A stretch of 64,000 bases of DNA, from assembly GCA_964017045.1 (NCBI GenBank), contig OZ024797.1:13795062-13859061 (forward strand), in the 5' to 3' direction. Positions 22,198-33,477 of the stretch are shown piece after piece (the stretch's first letter is position 1; each line of letters opens with the position of its first letter). Under the pieces are notes generated by a model that saw only the letters and a list, made by a program, of their open reading frames with translations, was not told where the DNA came from and did no database searches. The position numbers and the translations under genes were made by a program. This DNA comes from Omphiscola glabra (taxonomy: Eukaryota; Mollusca; Gastropoda; Lymnaeidae).

Positions 22198-22564
22198 AAG
22201 ACTCGTATTCATCGGGACCCTGTACCCAGGATTGTGTGTCGTATTCATCGGGACCCTGTACCCAGGATTGTGTGTCGTATTCATCGGGACCCTGTACCCA
22301 GGATTGTGTGTCGTATTCATCGGGACCATGTACCCTGGATTGTGTGTCGTATTCATCGGGACCCTGTACCCAGGATTGTGTGTCGTATTCATCGGGACCC
22401 TGTACCCTGGATTGTGTGTCGTATTCATCGGGACCCTGTACCCAGGATTGTGTGTCGTATTCATCGGGACCCTGTACCCAGGATTGTGTGTCGTATTAAT
22501 CGGGACCCTGTACCCAGGATTGTGTGTCGTATTCATCGGGACCCTGTACCCAGGATTGTGTGCG
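22198..22564. repeat. 36-bp minisatellite, 10 copies
   Basis: Ten nearly identical copies of a 36-bp unit containing gtattcatcgggaccctgta and cccaggattgtgtgtc. Differences are few (ccatgta, ccctgga, attaatc), so expansion looks recent. Twelve codons per unit keep several frames open on both strands (for example HNPGYRVPMNTT on minus). I do not call a gene. Confidence 0.93.
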
Positions 22565-22616
22565 CATCGAAGCCGAGGAATCCTACTGTACACATTTCAT
22601 TTATTTGTTTAGTCAC

Positions 22617-22752
22617 AATACCACCCCCATACCATCCCATACCGTCTCATACCAGCCCATACCACAACATATCACCCCATACCCCACATATCACCCCATA
22701 CCACCACATATCACCCCATGCCACCACATTTCACCCCAAACCACCCCATACA
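22617..22752. repeat. Short CCATACCA-type repeat
   Basis: Diverged 10-12 bp repeat of cataccaccccatatcac type, about twelve copies. Confidence 0.8.
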
Positions 22753-22838
22753 GATACAGCTTTCATAGCCAGTTGACCTTAATTTTTTTAATTTATTATT
22801 GCTAAGGTTTGATGACGGAAAATTTGGGTTGTTATATC

Positions 22839-23092
22839 CAGAGCAGTGCAGAGGGTAAGTTGCACCCAGGGGCGAACCATGCCAACGGCGCCCCTCAAAA
22901 TCTGCTCGGCCGGATAAGTAAATCTTAGTAACTCTATAATAAATAGTTGATCTTGGCGCCCCTTAACTTTGTGAAGTACATTGGATTTTAACGTTTCATT
23001 CTATCCAACGAAGATTTTGGCACTCCCCCCCCCCTTTAGATGTTGGCATCCGGGAGGATTGCTCCCTTCACCCCACCCTCCGAACAGCACTG
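22839..23092 (+). mobile_element. hAT-like miniature element (decayed)
   Basis: A 254-bp segment with imperfect terminal inverted repeats: left cagagcagtgcagagggta, right end complementary to cagtgctgttcggagggtg. Flanks gttatatc (22831-22838) and gccatgtc (23093-23100) agree at 5 of 8 positions, and all differences are transitions. It contains ggcgcccct/ggcgcccctta segments like those in the elements at 49174 and 57839. Strand is arbitrary because there is no coding sequence. Confidence 0.55.
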
Positions 23093-23100
23093 GCCATGTC

Positions 23101-23704
23101 TATAGATATAAGAACAGTGATGCCCTGTTTTACAGGCAGGATACATAGAGAGCGATCAGAGAGTTTGATTCCATCGAGAACCGATCTCCGGCGATCGATA
23201 CCCCGTCACCCACCCCCACCCCCCACCCTCCGCTCCTACATCCCGACCCCACTTGAGTTGGACCACCTCCTGACTTAGGTGGTATTGACTGATCCATCAT
23301 CCATCATCAGATCAAGTTTCCAACCGTTTGAAAACATCAGATCAAAGCGGGATTCTTGTAGTGGAGGCCCTCCACCTTGTGAGGTCAGGCCCGTCTCGTG
23401 GGGGGTTCCGGAGATATAAGGGGTGGGGGGTGCAATAGCGACACTCTCCAAACAGCAATACTTAGCTGTGTCTGACAAAGTCGTCTGCAATGTACGATGG
23501 TAGAACTCTCCAACTAGATAAACTATGACACAAATCTCAGGACCAAACACGATCACGTGACTCCATCAAACAGCTTCACTGCCCCAATCCACTTATGTGT
23601 GCCTTCACCGTGTGTGTGTGTTGGGGGGGGGGGGGTTGTCAAGTGTAGGCAGCTTCTTTTTCCCGCCATTTGCTATCGTTGAGTGGTTTGTTTTCTTTGG
23701 GGAT
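23101..23704. other. Unique sequence, no gene seen
   Basis: C-rich patches near 23210-23235 and a G-run near 23620-23634. Frames are short and unrecognised. Confidence 0.5.
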
Positions 23705-24125
23705 TATGAAATTGTGTGTCTCAGAGTCAGCATGAAATTGTGTGTCTCAGAGTCAGCATGAAATTGTGTGTCTCAGAGTCAGCATGAAATTATAATTCTC
23801 AGAGTCAACATGAAATTGTTTGTTTCAAAATCAATGTGAAATTATTTGTCTTGGAGTCAACATGAAAATATTTGTCCCGGAGTCAGCATGAAATTATTTG
23901 TCCCGGAGTCAGCATGAAATTATTTGTCCCGGAGTCAGCATGAAATTATTTGTCCCGGAGTCAGCATGAAAATATTTGTCCCGGAGTCAGCATGAAAATA
24001 TTTGTCTTGGAGTCAGCATGAAATTATTTGTCCCGGAGTCAGCATGAAATTATTTGTCCCGAGTCAGCATGAAAATATTTGTCCCGGAGTCAGCATGAAA
24101 TTATTTGTCCCGGAGTCAGCATGAC
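23705..24125. repeat. 26-bp minisatellite
   Basis: About 16 copies of a 26-bp unit containing atttgtcccggagtcagcat. A subfamily with gtgtgtctcagagtcagcat sits at the left edge, with diverged copies between it and a homogeneous right half. Confidence 0.92.
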
Positions 24126-25205
24126 CCAGCAAAGTTACTCAAACTTTTGGTGGCATGGATTCTCAACAGGACCTTGTAAGAAAGATTTCACGATTATTTC
24201 CCTTGTCCCACACACACAAAAATTTAAAAACGATCATGGGCGAAAAGCATGAATCATATGCCACATGATTCTCTCCCTTGGCAACGCGATACGCTGTACC
24301 GCCGTGGCGTGGAACACTTTTTGTGCCGCCATTGTTCGCCCACCACTCCCTCCTTGGATACGTTTGTCTTTTTCACGCTATTTCCTATGCCTATACATTT
24401 TGTTTCAATATCTTCAAGCCAAACAAAATTTGACATTGTACTTATTCCGTAACATGCAATCTGTATCACACTGTTTATCTGCACCGTGGTTACATTTACG
24501 CATTATTTTAAAGTTGTTCTTTCTGTGGCTGTCTTACAAATATTTTTTTTATTTTTAAAAAAAATTTTTTTTTTTGTTATTAAAAAAACTTGAAATCTGA
24601 TAGGCTGACGCGAAGTGGGCGCGAGATGAGTGACAGCCGGAGCTCCAACCAATAGCATCGCAGAAGTTTCACGCAGCTTTAATACGTGCTCTCATTCGAT
24701 GGTTTATTTGTACGGTGAAAGTAATGACAAACAAAATGGAACCCTTTCAACTCGGCGGTCGGGTCGATTCAATGGCGGATCTTCAGTTTCAAGCGGGCCG
24801 GGGGGGGGGGGGGGGGGCTGGGGAGGGAGGGAGCGGACAGCGGGACACGGTGAATTGAATGTTTCTTAGCTTCCCTGTGTCGGAGGGATTCGGTCTGTGT
24901 AAACTGCCCTCCCACCCCGGGACTGGAACACGAATCTGATCCCCCAAACTGCATTAACACCGCCACGCTACAAGCATTTTTAAGTAAACAACTTTTTTTT
25001 TTTAAAAACATATTTTAATGTTTTTTTGCTTTTTTTTTTTTGTTAAAAATATTAATGGTTCATTTTGTAGGTTAATATTTCCTACCAGCACCAAATGTTA
25101 TATTGTAATAGCTCAGCTACAACGAAGATGAAATGCTCTTCAACCGTAGGACCGTAGTTACTTAACTTTGGACGGACAGTTTACAAGCATCTCTCTGACT
25201 TGTCT
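24126..25205. other. Unique sequence with a CpG-rich patch
   Basis: A GC-richer patch at about 24600-24870 includes an aaccaatag CCAAT-like box and a G-run at about 24800-24817. The flanks are very AT-rich with A/T homopolymers. It could be regulatory, but I see no TATA box or downstream gene to support a promoter. Confidence 0.35.
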
Positions 25206-25307
25206 ACTACTTCCATAATATACAGTAGTGTTATAGCAAACTTGCTTGGAATTGGACTACTTCCATAATATACAGTAGTGTTATAGCAAACTTGCTTGGA
25301 ATTGGAC
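25206..25307. repeat. Perfect 50-bp tandem duplication
   Basis: The 50-bp block starting actacttccataatatacag is repeated exactly at 25206-25255 and 25256-25305. The perfect match suggests a recent event. Confidence 0.95.
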
Positions 25308-25373
25308 GCTATTAATTTATATGCGATGTGTATGCATTATTCCTATAGCACGTGTTAAATATGTTATATAATC

Positions 25374-25394
25374 CTATCTTAAGTCTTAAGATAG
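25374..25394. repeat. Perfect palindrome, 10-bp arms
   Basis: ctatcttaag, a central T, then cttaagatag. No associated gene, so its meaning is unclear. Confidence 0.6.
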
Positions 25395-25629
25395 TGTTGC
25401 GTGGGGGATAACTACATCATTCCAATTAGTATTATATATCCTTTACAGACCATGACATGATAATCATATCCTGGTAATTTTTTATTGGGATAACCCCATC
25501 ATCCTAATTAGAGGGATAGCCTCATCATCCCAATTGGGGGATATATAGGCTAAATAACTATATACGAAAAGAAATTAGCTTAATAATCATATCAAAGTGA
25601 GTCTTGAGAGAATTTTTCGGACAAATTTG

Positions 25630-25860
25630 TTTTAGAATTTTATGCATATTTTTTAGACTTGTACACATATATTTTTAGACTTGTACACATATATTTTTGG
25701 GGATTTGTACACGTGTTTCTAGACTTGTACACATATATTTTAAGACTTGTACACATAAATGTTTTAAATTGTATACATATGTGTTTTAGAATTGTACACA
25801 TATATTTTTTAGAATTGTGCACACATATGTTTTAGAAATTTGCACACATCTCTTTAGGTT
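25630..25860. repeat. ~22-bp degenerate minisatellite
   Basis: About ten copies of a unit of the form gacttgtacacatatatttt, with diverged members at the right edge. Confidence 0.85.
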
Positions 25861-25965
25861 GGACGGTGTAACGATACGTTATGTAAGGGTATGGACATTT
25901 CGACACTAGTACTAATATCAAGCTATGTGAAGTAACTGACTGCAAGTGTCAAATAGATAACATCA

Positions 25966-26236
25966 CTCAGACTATCCAGTACACACACAATTAATCAGAC
26001 TATCCAGTCACACACAATTAATCAGACTATCCAGTACACACACAAACAATTAATCAGACTATCCAGTACACACACAATTAATCAGACTATTCAGTACACA
26101 CACAATTAATCAGACTATCCGATACACACAAAATTAATCAGACTATCCAGTACACACACAATTAATCAGACTATCCAGTACACACAAAATTAATCAGACT
26201 ATCCAGTACACACACAATTAATCAGACTATCCAGCC
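25966..26236. repeat. 26-bp minisatellite
   Basis: About ten copies of a 26-bp unit containing aattaatcagactatccagt plus acacac. Small length changes occur in the CA part. Confidence 0.92.
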
Positions 26237-26372
26237 AATCAAGTACTGCGAAATAGTGGGTTAAAATATTGTTACTCCTCACAATCCCTCGTGTCCATTT
26301 GTCCAAAACACACACTTACTTCCTTTCTATATTTCTATATTTCTATATCTCGAAATATACTTGTCTTCTATA

Positions 26373-26413
26373 ACTCACTCACTCACTCACTCACTCACTC
26401 ACTCACTCACTCA
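26373..26413. repeat. (ACTC)n microsatellite
   Basis: About ten perfect actc units. Confidence 0.95.
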
Positions 26414-26446
26414 AGGTATCTTATAGAATATTCTCAATCTTCTCTC

Positions 26447-26968
26447 AACATAATCTTAGTCTACTTCTCTGACTAACACAATCTTAATCTACTTCTCTGA
26501 CTAACACAATCTTAATCTACTTCTCTGACTAACACAATCTTAATCTATTTCTCTGACTAACACAATCTTAATCTACTTCTCTGACTAACACAATCTTAAT
26601 CTACTTCTCTGACTAACACAATCTTAATCTACTTCTCTGACTAACACAATCTTAATCTACTTCTCTGACTAACACAATCTTAATCTACTTCTCTGACTAA
26701 CACAATCTTAATCTACTTCTCTGACTAACACAATCTTAATCTACTTCTCTGACTAACACAATCTTAATCTACTTCTCTGACTAACACAATCTTAATCTAC
26801 TTCTCTGACTAACACAATCTTAATCTACTTCTCTGACTAACACAATCTTAATCTACTTCTCTGACTAACACAATCTTAATCTACTTCTCTGACTAACACA
26901 ATCTTAATCTACTTCTCTGACTAACACAATCTTAATCTACTTCTCTGACTAACACAATCTTAATCTAT
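26447..26968. repeat. 28-bp minisatellite, highly homogeneous
   Basis: About 18 copies of a 28-bp unit containing taacacaatcttaatctact and tctctgac. Copies are almost identical, with one ctattt variant near the left edge and another at the right edge. This suggests recent expansion or homogenisation. Confidence 0.95.
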
Positions 26969-27036
26969 TTCGTTTGACAAACTGAAAATTTCACTATAGT
27001 TAAAAGATATTAATCTTCGCACTAGCCATAAAAAAA

Positions 27037-27625
27037 GGATAGTATCACTAGACATAAGGATAGTATCACTAGACATAAGGATAGTATCACTAGACATAAG
27101 GATAGCATCAATAGACACAAGGATAGTATCACTAGACACAAGGATAGTATCACTAGACACAAGGATAGTATCACTAGACACAAGGATGGTATCACTAGAC
27201 ATAAGGATAGTATCACTAGACATAAGGATAGTATCACTAGACATAAGGATAGTATCACTAGACACAAGGATAGTATCACTAGACACAAGGATAGTATCAC
27301 TAGACACAATGATAGTATCACTAGACATAAGGATAGTATCACTAGACACAAGGATAGTATCACTAGACATAAGGATAGTATCACTAGACATAAGGATAGT
27401 ATCACTAGACATAAGGATAGTATCACTAGACATAAGGATAGTATCACTAGACATAAGGATAGTATCACTAGACATAAATAAAGATAGTATCACTAGACAC
27501 AAGGATAGTATCACTAGAAACAAGGATAGTATCACTATAGACACACGCATAGTATCACTAGACACAAGGATAGTATCAGTAGACACAAGGATAGTATTAC
27601 TAGACACAAGGGCAGTATCACTAGA
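27037..27625. repeat. 21-bp minisatellite
   Basis: About 27 copies of the 21-bp unit ggatagtatcactagacat plus aa. Variants alternate cataa/cacaa, with degenerate copies at the right. Seven codons per unit leave frames open on both strands (RIVSLDT on plus; SLCLVIL and SSDTILM on minus). Both strands are open, so no gene is called. Confidence 0.93.
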
Positions 27626-28107
27626 ATAAACATAAGGATATTCTCATGATAGGTATACGAATAGAGTCTCTAGACTTAAGGCTGGTCTCACAAGACTTCA
27701 ATTGTGATCTCTTTAGACATTATAACAAAAGTCTCACTGAACATGGTAAACGTGCATACCGTTGCTATTTCATCATAGACATAACACTAATATCGCTATG
27801 GGTATAGATAAGATACCATCAATTGTGATCACAAAAGATGCAACAAAAGACGGCATCTTATAAAATAAAACAAGTGATTAACATATATCATATAAGATCT
27901 AACCAGATTGAGTCGTTTAACATATAACTGATAAGATATTCAAACAAGATACGACCAATGATAATCATATGAGGTCAGATCAAAGATAATCCTTTCAAAT
28001 ATCACAGATGATAATCCCAGCTAAACTGTTTGTATGTCTCCAGCATTAAATAAAACATGCAGCTTTTCTTTTTTTTTAAACCAAACTTAGTCTTCAAATT
28101 CATTTTT
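27626..28107. other. Unique AT-rich sequence
   Basis: Loosely repetitive gata/cata-rich sequence continues the style of the array for about 100 bp, then unique AT-rich DNA. No gene seen. Confidence 0.45.
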
Positions 28108-28440
28108 ACCATGTCCCATTCCATCTCTCTACCTCTCCCAATCCATCTCCATCTCTCCCATTCCATCTCTCTATCTCTCCCATTCCATCTCTCTACCTCT
28201 CCCATTCCATCTCTCTACCTCTCCCATTCCATCTCTCTACCTCTCCCATTCCATCTCTCTACCTCTCCCATTCCATCTCTCTACCTCTCCCATTCCATCT
28301 CTCTACCTCTCCCATTCCATCTCCATCTCTTCCATTCCATCTCTATATCACTTGCATTTATTTTTGTGTACGCTTATCTATCTTCGTTCCATCTCTCCAC
28401 CTCTCCACATCTCCATCTCCCCACCTCTCCATCTCTTGGC
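28108..28440. repeat. 22-bp pyrimidine-rich minisatellite
   Basis: About eleven copies of a 22-bp unit, ccattccatctctctacctc plus tc, preceded and followed by looser ccatctcc repeats. The strand is almost free of G. Confidence 0.9.
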
Positions 28441-29204
28441 CGTGTCATTCTCTCAGTCAATCCGAGCGGTTAAGATTGTTGTTTTTTTCCTTCTCTCCGC
28501 GGAATGTGAAGGAAAATTAATTTCCTTTCTCATCCATCATATCTTCTTCTCGCCCTGGTCAGATAAGCCTGTCACTGGCCGGACCCATCTCTCTGGCTGA
28601 ATACTTGGCGACAGTGGGAGGAAAGGTGGAGGGGAGGGGTAGAGATAGCGTGTGTACGTGGGGTGAGAGGAGGGGTGATAGTGCTGTCTGTGTGTGTGGG
28701 GCAGAGTAGAACAAAGCCAAGACAAGGGGAAAAGAAATGTGAGAAAAAGAAAATAGCTGAAATGTTGATCGAATCAATGATAAAGTAAATCATAATTTTA
28801 AAAAAAAACATTGCCTGTATTTCAATTTCTTTGAGGTTAAAAAGAAGTTTGAAAAAAACAAAAAAAAACAACTATATTTTATTTAAAGCCTAGGGAACAA
28901 CGTATGTTTTGGCAACCAAACACAAAGGTTTTTTTTGTTGTTTGTTTTTGTAGTGGCTGTGTAAGGAGAACACGATACCACGCAGGGGAGGAGGGGGGGT
29001 CTACAACATGCAGGGACTACTTAAAGTTGATTAAGTCAAGCATGAAAATAATGCCATGTAAAAATGTCATTTTAAAACTGTATTCTTACAACCGAAAGAA
29101 AGATGATGATGATCTTTTCCATTCAAGCCCCGCCACACCCCCCCCCCCCCAACAAAACAACCAAAGAAATAAATAAGCAAATTGCAACATTAAACTCGGC
29201 CAGT
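28441..29204. other. Unique sequence
   Basis: Purine-rich G/GT patch at 28600-28700, then AT-rich DNA with A-runs. A poly-C run lies near 29139. No gene seen. Confidence 0.45.
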
Positions 29205-29758
29205 ACAACAACGTGTCATGTGACAGTCCAGCACAACAGCGCGTCAAGAGACAGTCCATGACAACAGTGCGTCATCAGAAAATCAATCACAACAGTGCGT
29301 CATCATAAAGTCAATCACAGCAGTACGTCATCAGAAAGTCAATCACAACAGTACGTCATCAGAAAGTTAATCACAACAGTGCGTCATCAGAAAGTCAATC
29401 ACAACAGTGCGTCATCAGAAAGTCAATCACAGCAGTGCGTCATCAGAAAGTCAATCACAACAGTGCGTCATCAGAAAGTCAATCACAACAGTGCGTCATC
29501 AGAAAGTCAATCACAGCAGTACGTCATCAGAAAGTCAATCACAGCAGTACGTCATCAGAAAGTCAATCACAGCAGTACGTCATCAGAAAGTCAATCACAA
29601 CAGTACGTCATCAGAAAGTCAATCACAGCAGTACGTCATCAAAAAGTCAATCACAGCAGTGCGTCATCAGAAAGTCAATCACAGCAGTGCGTCATCAGAA
29701 AGTCAATCACAGCAGTACGTCATCAGAAAGTCAATCACAGCAGTGCGTCATAAAAAAA
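29205..29758. repeat. 28-bp minisatellite
   Basis: About 20 copies of a 28-bp unit containing agtgcgtcatcagaaagtca plus atcacaac. Variants gtgcgtc/gtacgtc and acaac/acagc alternate in runs. The three overlapping plus-strand frames with SSTSSESQSQQ-type peptides are an artefact. Confidence 0.93.
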
Positions 29759-30411
29759 TCAGTAAAATCGCCAACCCAAACGTCCAACAAATACTAAACA
29801 ACCACCATGCTGGCAGTAACAAGGAGCGTTTTTGGTGTCCATCACATAACTCCAAAGGGACGAAAGCCCCTAGACAGTCAAGAAGGAATGAGAAATAATT
29901 GGAAGGATGAGAAGAAGGACGCTGCTCATTAAAGACTGGCGTAGAATCTGATCACAGCCACAAGAAAAAAAAACTAATTGACACCGATATCTCGATACCA
30001 TAGGGAGGGGGTTAAAATCGGGGGAGTGGGGAGGTGGGGCCATAGTGGGGAGGAGGGAGATGACGACAAATTTAACTGTTCCCCCCCCCAACCCCCTTGT
30101 CCTTCATTGCAGTTGGTCGTCTGATGTTGTTCTTGTAATGGAGACAGCATTTGCTTGCCCCTGAGAGTCGCATTGCTTCAAGAAGATATTAGGTGTGGGG
30201 AAGGGGGAAGGCACTCATTTGAACAGTTCGTTGGTGGGGGTCATTAAAAAAACAACAACTAACAAAGCACAACTACTTTCCACGTAAAATTCCTTCCAAT
30301 AACATCATTTCAGATCGATATTTCGATGAACAGTATGAACATAAATCAAAACTATTGTTCGTTCCGCCCTTCCATCGCTACCTCTACTAGCACAAGTTTT
30401 GACAGAAATAT
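29759..30411. other. Unique sequence
   Basis: No supported feature. G-rich patches near 30005-30060 and a poly-C run near 30080. Confidence 0.45.
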
Positions 30412-31458
30412 GTCAGCACATTGACATACTGGAGCAGCACAATAACATACTGGAGCAGCACAATGACATACTGGAGCAGCACAATGACATACTGAAGCAG
30501 CACATTGACATACTGGAGCAGCACAATGACATACTGGAGCAGCACAATGACATACTGAAGCAGCACAATGACATACTGAAGCAGCACAATGACATACTGA
30601 AGCAGCACAATGACATACTGAAGCAGCACAATGACATACTGAAGCAGCACAATGACATACTGGAGCAGCACAATGACATACTGAAGCAGCACAATGACAT
30701 ACTGAAGCAGCACAATGACATACTGGAGCAGCACATTGACATACTGAAGCAGCACAATAACATACTGAAGCAGCACATTGACATACTGAAGCAGCACATT
30801 GACATACTGGAGCAGCACAATGGCATACTGGAGCAGCACAATGACATACTGGAGCAGCACATTGACATACTGGAGCAGCACATTGACATACTGGAGCAGC
30901 ACAATGACATACTGAAGCAGCACATTGACATACTGGAGCAGCACAATGACATACTGGAGCAGCACAATGACATACTGAAGCAGCACATTGACATACTGGA
31001 GCAGCACAATGGCATACTGGAGCAGCACAATGACATACTGGAGCAGCACATTGACATACTGGAGCAGCACATTGACATACTGGAGCAGCACATTGACATA
31101 CTGGAGCAGCAAAATGACATACTGAAGCAGCACATTGACATACTGGAGCAGCACAATGACATACTGGAGCAGCACATTGACATAATGGAGCAGCACAATG
31201 GCATACTGGAGCAGCACATTGACATACTGAAGCAGCACATTGACATACTGGAGCAGCACAATGACATACTGGAGCAGCACAATGGCATACTGGAGCAGCA
31301 CATTGACATACTGGAGCAGCACATTGACATACTGGAGCAGCACAATGACATACTGGAGCAGCACAATGGCATACTGGAGCAGCACATTGACATACTGGAG
31401 CAGCACATTGACATACTGGAGCAGCACAATGACATACTGAAGCAGCACATTGGCATGC
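30412..31458. repeat. 21-bp minisatellite, ~50 copies, heptad-coding
   Basis: About 50 copies of the 21-bp unit gcagcacaatgacatactgg plus a. Variable sites are a(a/t)t, g(a/g)c and (g/a)ag. The plus strand stays open for about 354 codons as the heptad H(N/I)D/G-ILE/KQ, which would place N or I at a and L at d of a coiled coil. It begins at TTG, not ATG. Two minus-strand frames of similar length are also open (one a Cys/Met/Ser repeat, one Leu/Val-rich). Variation falls on amino-acid-changing positions, so I see no sign of coding selection. Blocks of 4 and of 9 units recur as higher-order repeats. Confidence 0.93.
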
Positions 31459-31584
31459 TGTAATCAGTTGACGAAAGTTAACACGATTTTAAAAAAATGG
31501 CCACTCCCAATCTAAGTGGCCTAAACATCGAAGGATCAGATAGTGAGACAGAATACTCAAATAGAGTTTCACTATTACATTACA
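31459..31584. other. Short unique spacer
   Basis: Unique sequence between the 21-bp array and the LINE fragment. It could be part of the LINE that I cannot recognise. Confidence 0.4.
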
Positions 31585-32050
31585 GTAAGGTTTGCAACCT
31601 GGAAATCTAAAGATCGGCAACTCCAGTGTGAAAGTTGGTGCCTATAAAGCCTTTGTCCAGCCGCTTTGAAATTACGCATCTTCAGTCTGGGACCCATTTA
31701 CCCAGAAGAGCATCGACAGGTTGGAGGCAGTACAGCGACGGGCAGCACGCTTTGCCCTGAACAGCTACAGGAATACCTTTAGTGTTGGCAGCATGTTGGA
31801 AACACTGGGCTGGTCACCACTGGACTATCCAAACTCTCCGTGATGAGCAAGATAAATAATGGCGTGATCCACAAACAGAAACTCGTCCCTCTCCCCCATA
31901 GACAGCAACGGAGCCATGACAGTCAGTTCCGGCTCATACCAGCAAGAAGCCAGCACATGAACTGCTCATTTCTGCCAAAGACAATCAGACTCTGAACAAG
32001 CCTCCAAAAGGAACAGTTGAGGCGACAACACTTGACACATTTGCGTCTAT
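31585..32050 (+). mobile_element. Jockey/CR1-like LINE, 3' end of reverse transcriptase ORF (decayed)
   Basis: Read with frame changes, this encodes the C-terminal region of a non-LTR retrotransposon polymerase: NLKIGNSS, then AYKAFVQP, NYASSVWDPFTQ, LEAVQRRAARF and LETLGWSPL, and in another frame KINNGVIHKQKLVPLPHRQQ, SFLPKTIR and LPKGTVEATTLDTF-like residues. These follow the order usual in jockey-like elements (YAS.VWDP, QRRAARF, LGW.L). Stop codons after AYKAFVQPL and two or more frameshifts show it is dead. The catalytic domain is absent, so this is a 5'-truncated copy. Confidence 0.85.
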
Positions 32051-32344
32051 TGCCTCTTGTCTTTCAGCCAGTGAAATATCCTCTTCAACATCAAGCACAG
32101 AGACATTGCAAATCCCATCTACATGCATAGGAGCCAGAATGATCAATAAATTGATCGTGGGCCCTAATTGTATAGAAGAAAAAAGTGAACAATCATGCTC
32201 GCCCTCCTCACAAGTCTCACAAGCCTTGTTAGTTACGGACAGGGGCCCTAAAAAAAAAAAGGAACCAAGGGAAGGCAACTCGACGTACAGTCCACCTGAC
32301 CGAAGACTCTTGCTCTGTCAGACGTAGCATAATAAACAAGCAGA
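32051..32344. other. Probable insertion within the LINE tail
   Basis: This stretch separates the TLDTF part of the LINE frame from a downstream segment that looks like its continuation. A minus-strand frame of 97 codons spans 31985-32278 but starts at TTG and matches nothing I recognise. A short A-run lies near 32251. I could not find clear target duplications or terminal repeats, so the nature of the insert is open. Confidence 0.35.
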
Positions 32345-32500
32345 AACAAATCTTCCGCTGAACGCCTGCCCCGCCCGCCACAACGAGTGGCAGGGGTCCT
32401 CAAGCAGCCCGCAACGAGACGCTCCCTCGGAGTTAACCCAATTCTTGATCTCGCCATACTAAACCGTGTCTGCAAAACATTCAAACTCCGACATTAAATG
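32345..32500 (+). mobile_element. Possible C-terminal tail of the same LINE
   Basis: A GC-richer segment reading LPLNACPARHNEWQG and on to a stop near 32462. An Arg-Leu-Asn-type finish after TLDTF is common at the end of jockey-like ORFs, and orientation and spacing fit if about 300 bp were inserted between. This is inference from position and composition. Confidence 0.4.
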
Positions 32501-33060
32501 TAACACATTAAACACACAAATATGAACAACAACAAAATATTGTTTTAGGAAGGGTATGAGAAAATGAAGCAGCCATCAGCGATCCATCAGCTCTGCCATT
32601 TTTTTTCCTTCTTCCGCTCCATGTAACAACAGTTGAGTTGAGATGCCGACAGACTGCCAGACAGGTGAGACAATCACCGTCCGTCTAGCGTCAGTCCGCC
32701 CAACGACCAATAGATGAGGCGGGAAGACATTTATTTTTTTTTAAACAAAAAAAACTAAAGTTTGTCACGGCCTCAGAAGCCGCCATTATAAGCTCGTCAC
32801 TATGTGGCAACTACCGTGAGTGAAAACTGGCAACTACCGTGAGTGGAAAACTTGACACTTTCGTGTCTGTTTAACCCTGGGGCCAGGCAGTAAACATTTC
32901 GTGGCGTCATCAAACGCGCCAATTGTTGGCGTTCGGTTGGCTGGTGCTTTATGGTGCAGGGAATTGTGAGCTATAGTTCAAAATGTATGTTCTAGACTTT
33001 GGTCGAAGTAATATCACCATTTTCTATATGGATCTGTGGGAACGTTGTGTAATGTAAATG
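32501..33060. other. Unique sequence
   Basis: A small duplication, ggcaactaccgtgagtg, occurs twice at about 32807-32845. No other feature seen. Confidence 0.45.
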
Positions 33061-33061
33061 A

Positions 33062-33312
33062 TAGATGAGAGAACATTGTGTAAAGAACATCATGGTTTAG
33101 AGAACACTGTGTAAAGAACATCATAGTTGAGAGAACATTGTGTAAAGAACATGATAGCTGAGAGAACATAATGTAAAGAACATGATAGCTGAGAGAACAT
33201 AGTGTAAAGAACACCATGGTTGAGAGAACATTGTGTAAAGAACATAATAGCTGAGAGAACATTGTGTAAAGAACATGATAGTTGAGAGAACATTGTGTAA
33301 AGAACATGATGA
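33062..33312. repeat. 31-bp minisatellite
   Basis: About eight copies of a 31-bp unit containing gagaacattgtgtaaagaac and atgatagttga, with variants in the tail. The three minus-strand frames with SCSLHNVLS-type repeats are an artefact. Confidence 0.92.
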
Positions 33313-33477
33313 GCAAGAGATAAAACTCTCTAAAACAAAGCGGTTCGTGACACAAGTCTGATACAACGCAATAATCACCAGGGCACACAGGCCCTCCCCA
33401 CCCCACACAACCCTGACAAAAGTATAAACTTGACGGTCCAGCTTTCAGATGAAAATCTCGCGTTGTGTTTTTAAATC

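Noticed and set aside
22111..22612. Paired 160-codon ORFs on both strands
   Set aside because: 36-bp unit keeps all relevant frames open; no independent coding evidence.
24600..24870. GC-rich patch with CCAAT-like box considered as a promoter
   Set aside because: No TATA or initiator with a downstream ORF; GC-rich patches are common in this window.
26447..26968. Regular 28-bp repeats considered as a CRISPR array
   Set aside because: Units are directly contiguous with no unique spacers, the context is eukaryotic and no cas genes exist. The same holds for the 28-bp array at 29205-29758.
30387..31463. Frames of about 350 codons on both strands across the 21-bp array, as a possible repeat-protein gene
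   Set aside because: Three frames on two strands are open simultaneously, the plus frame has no ATG at its start, and unit variation is mainly amino-acid-changing.
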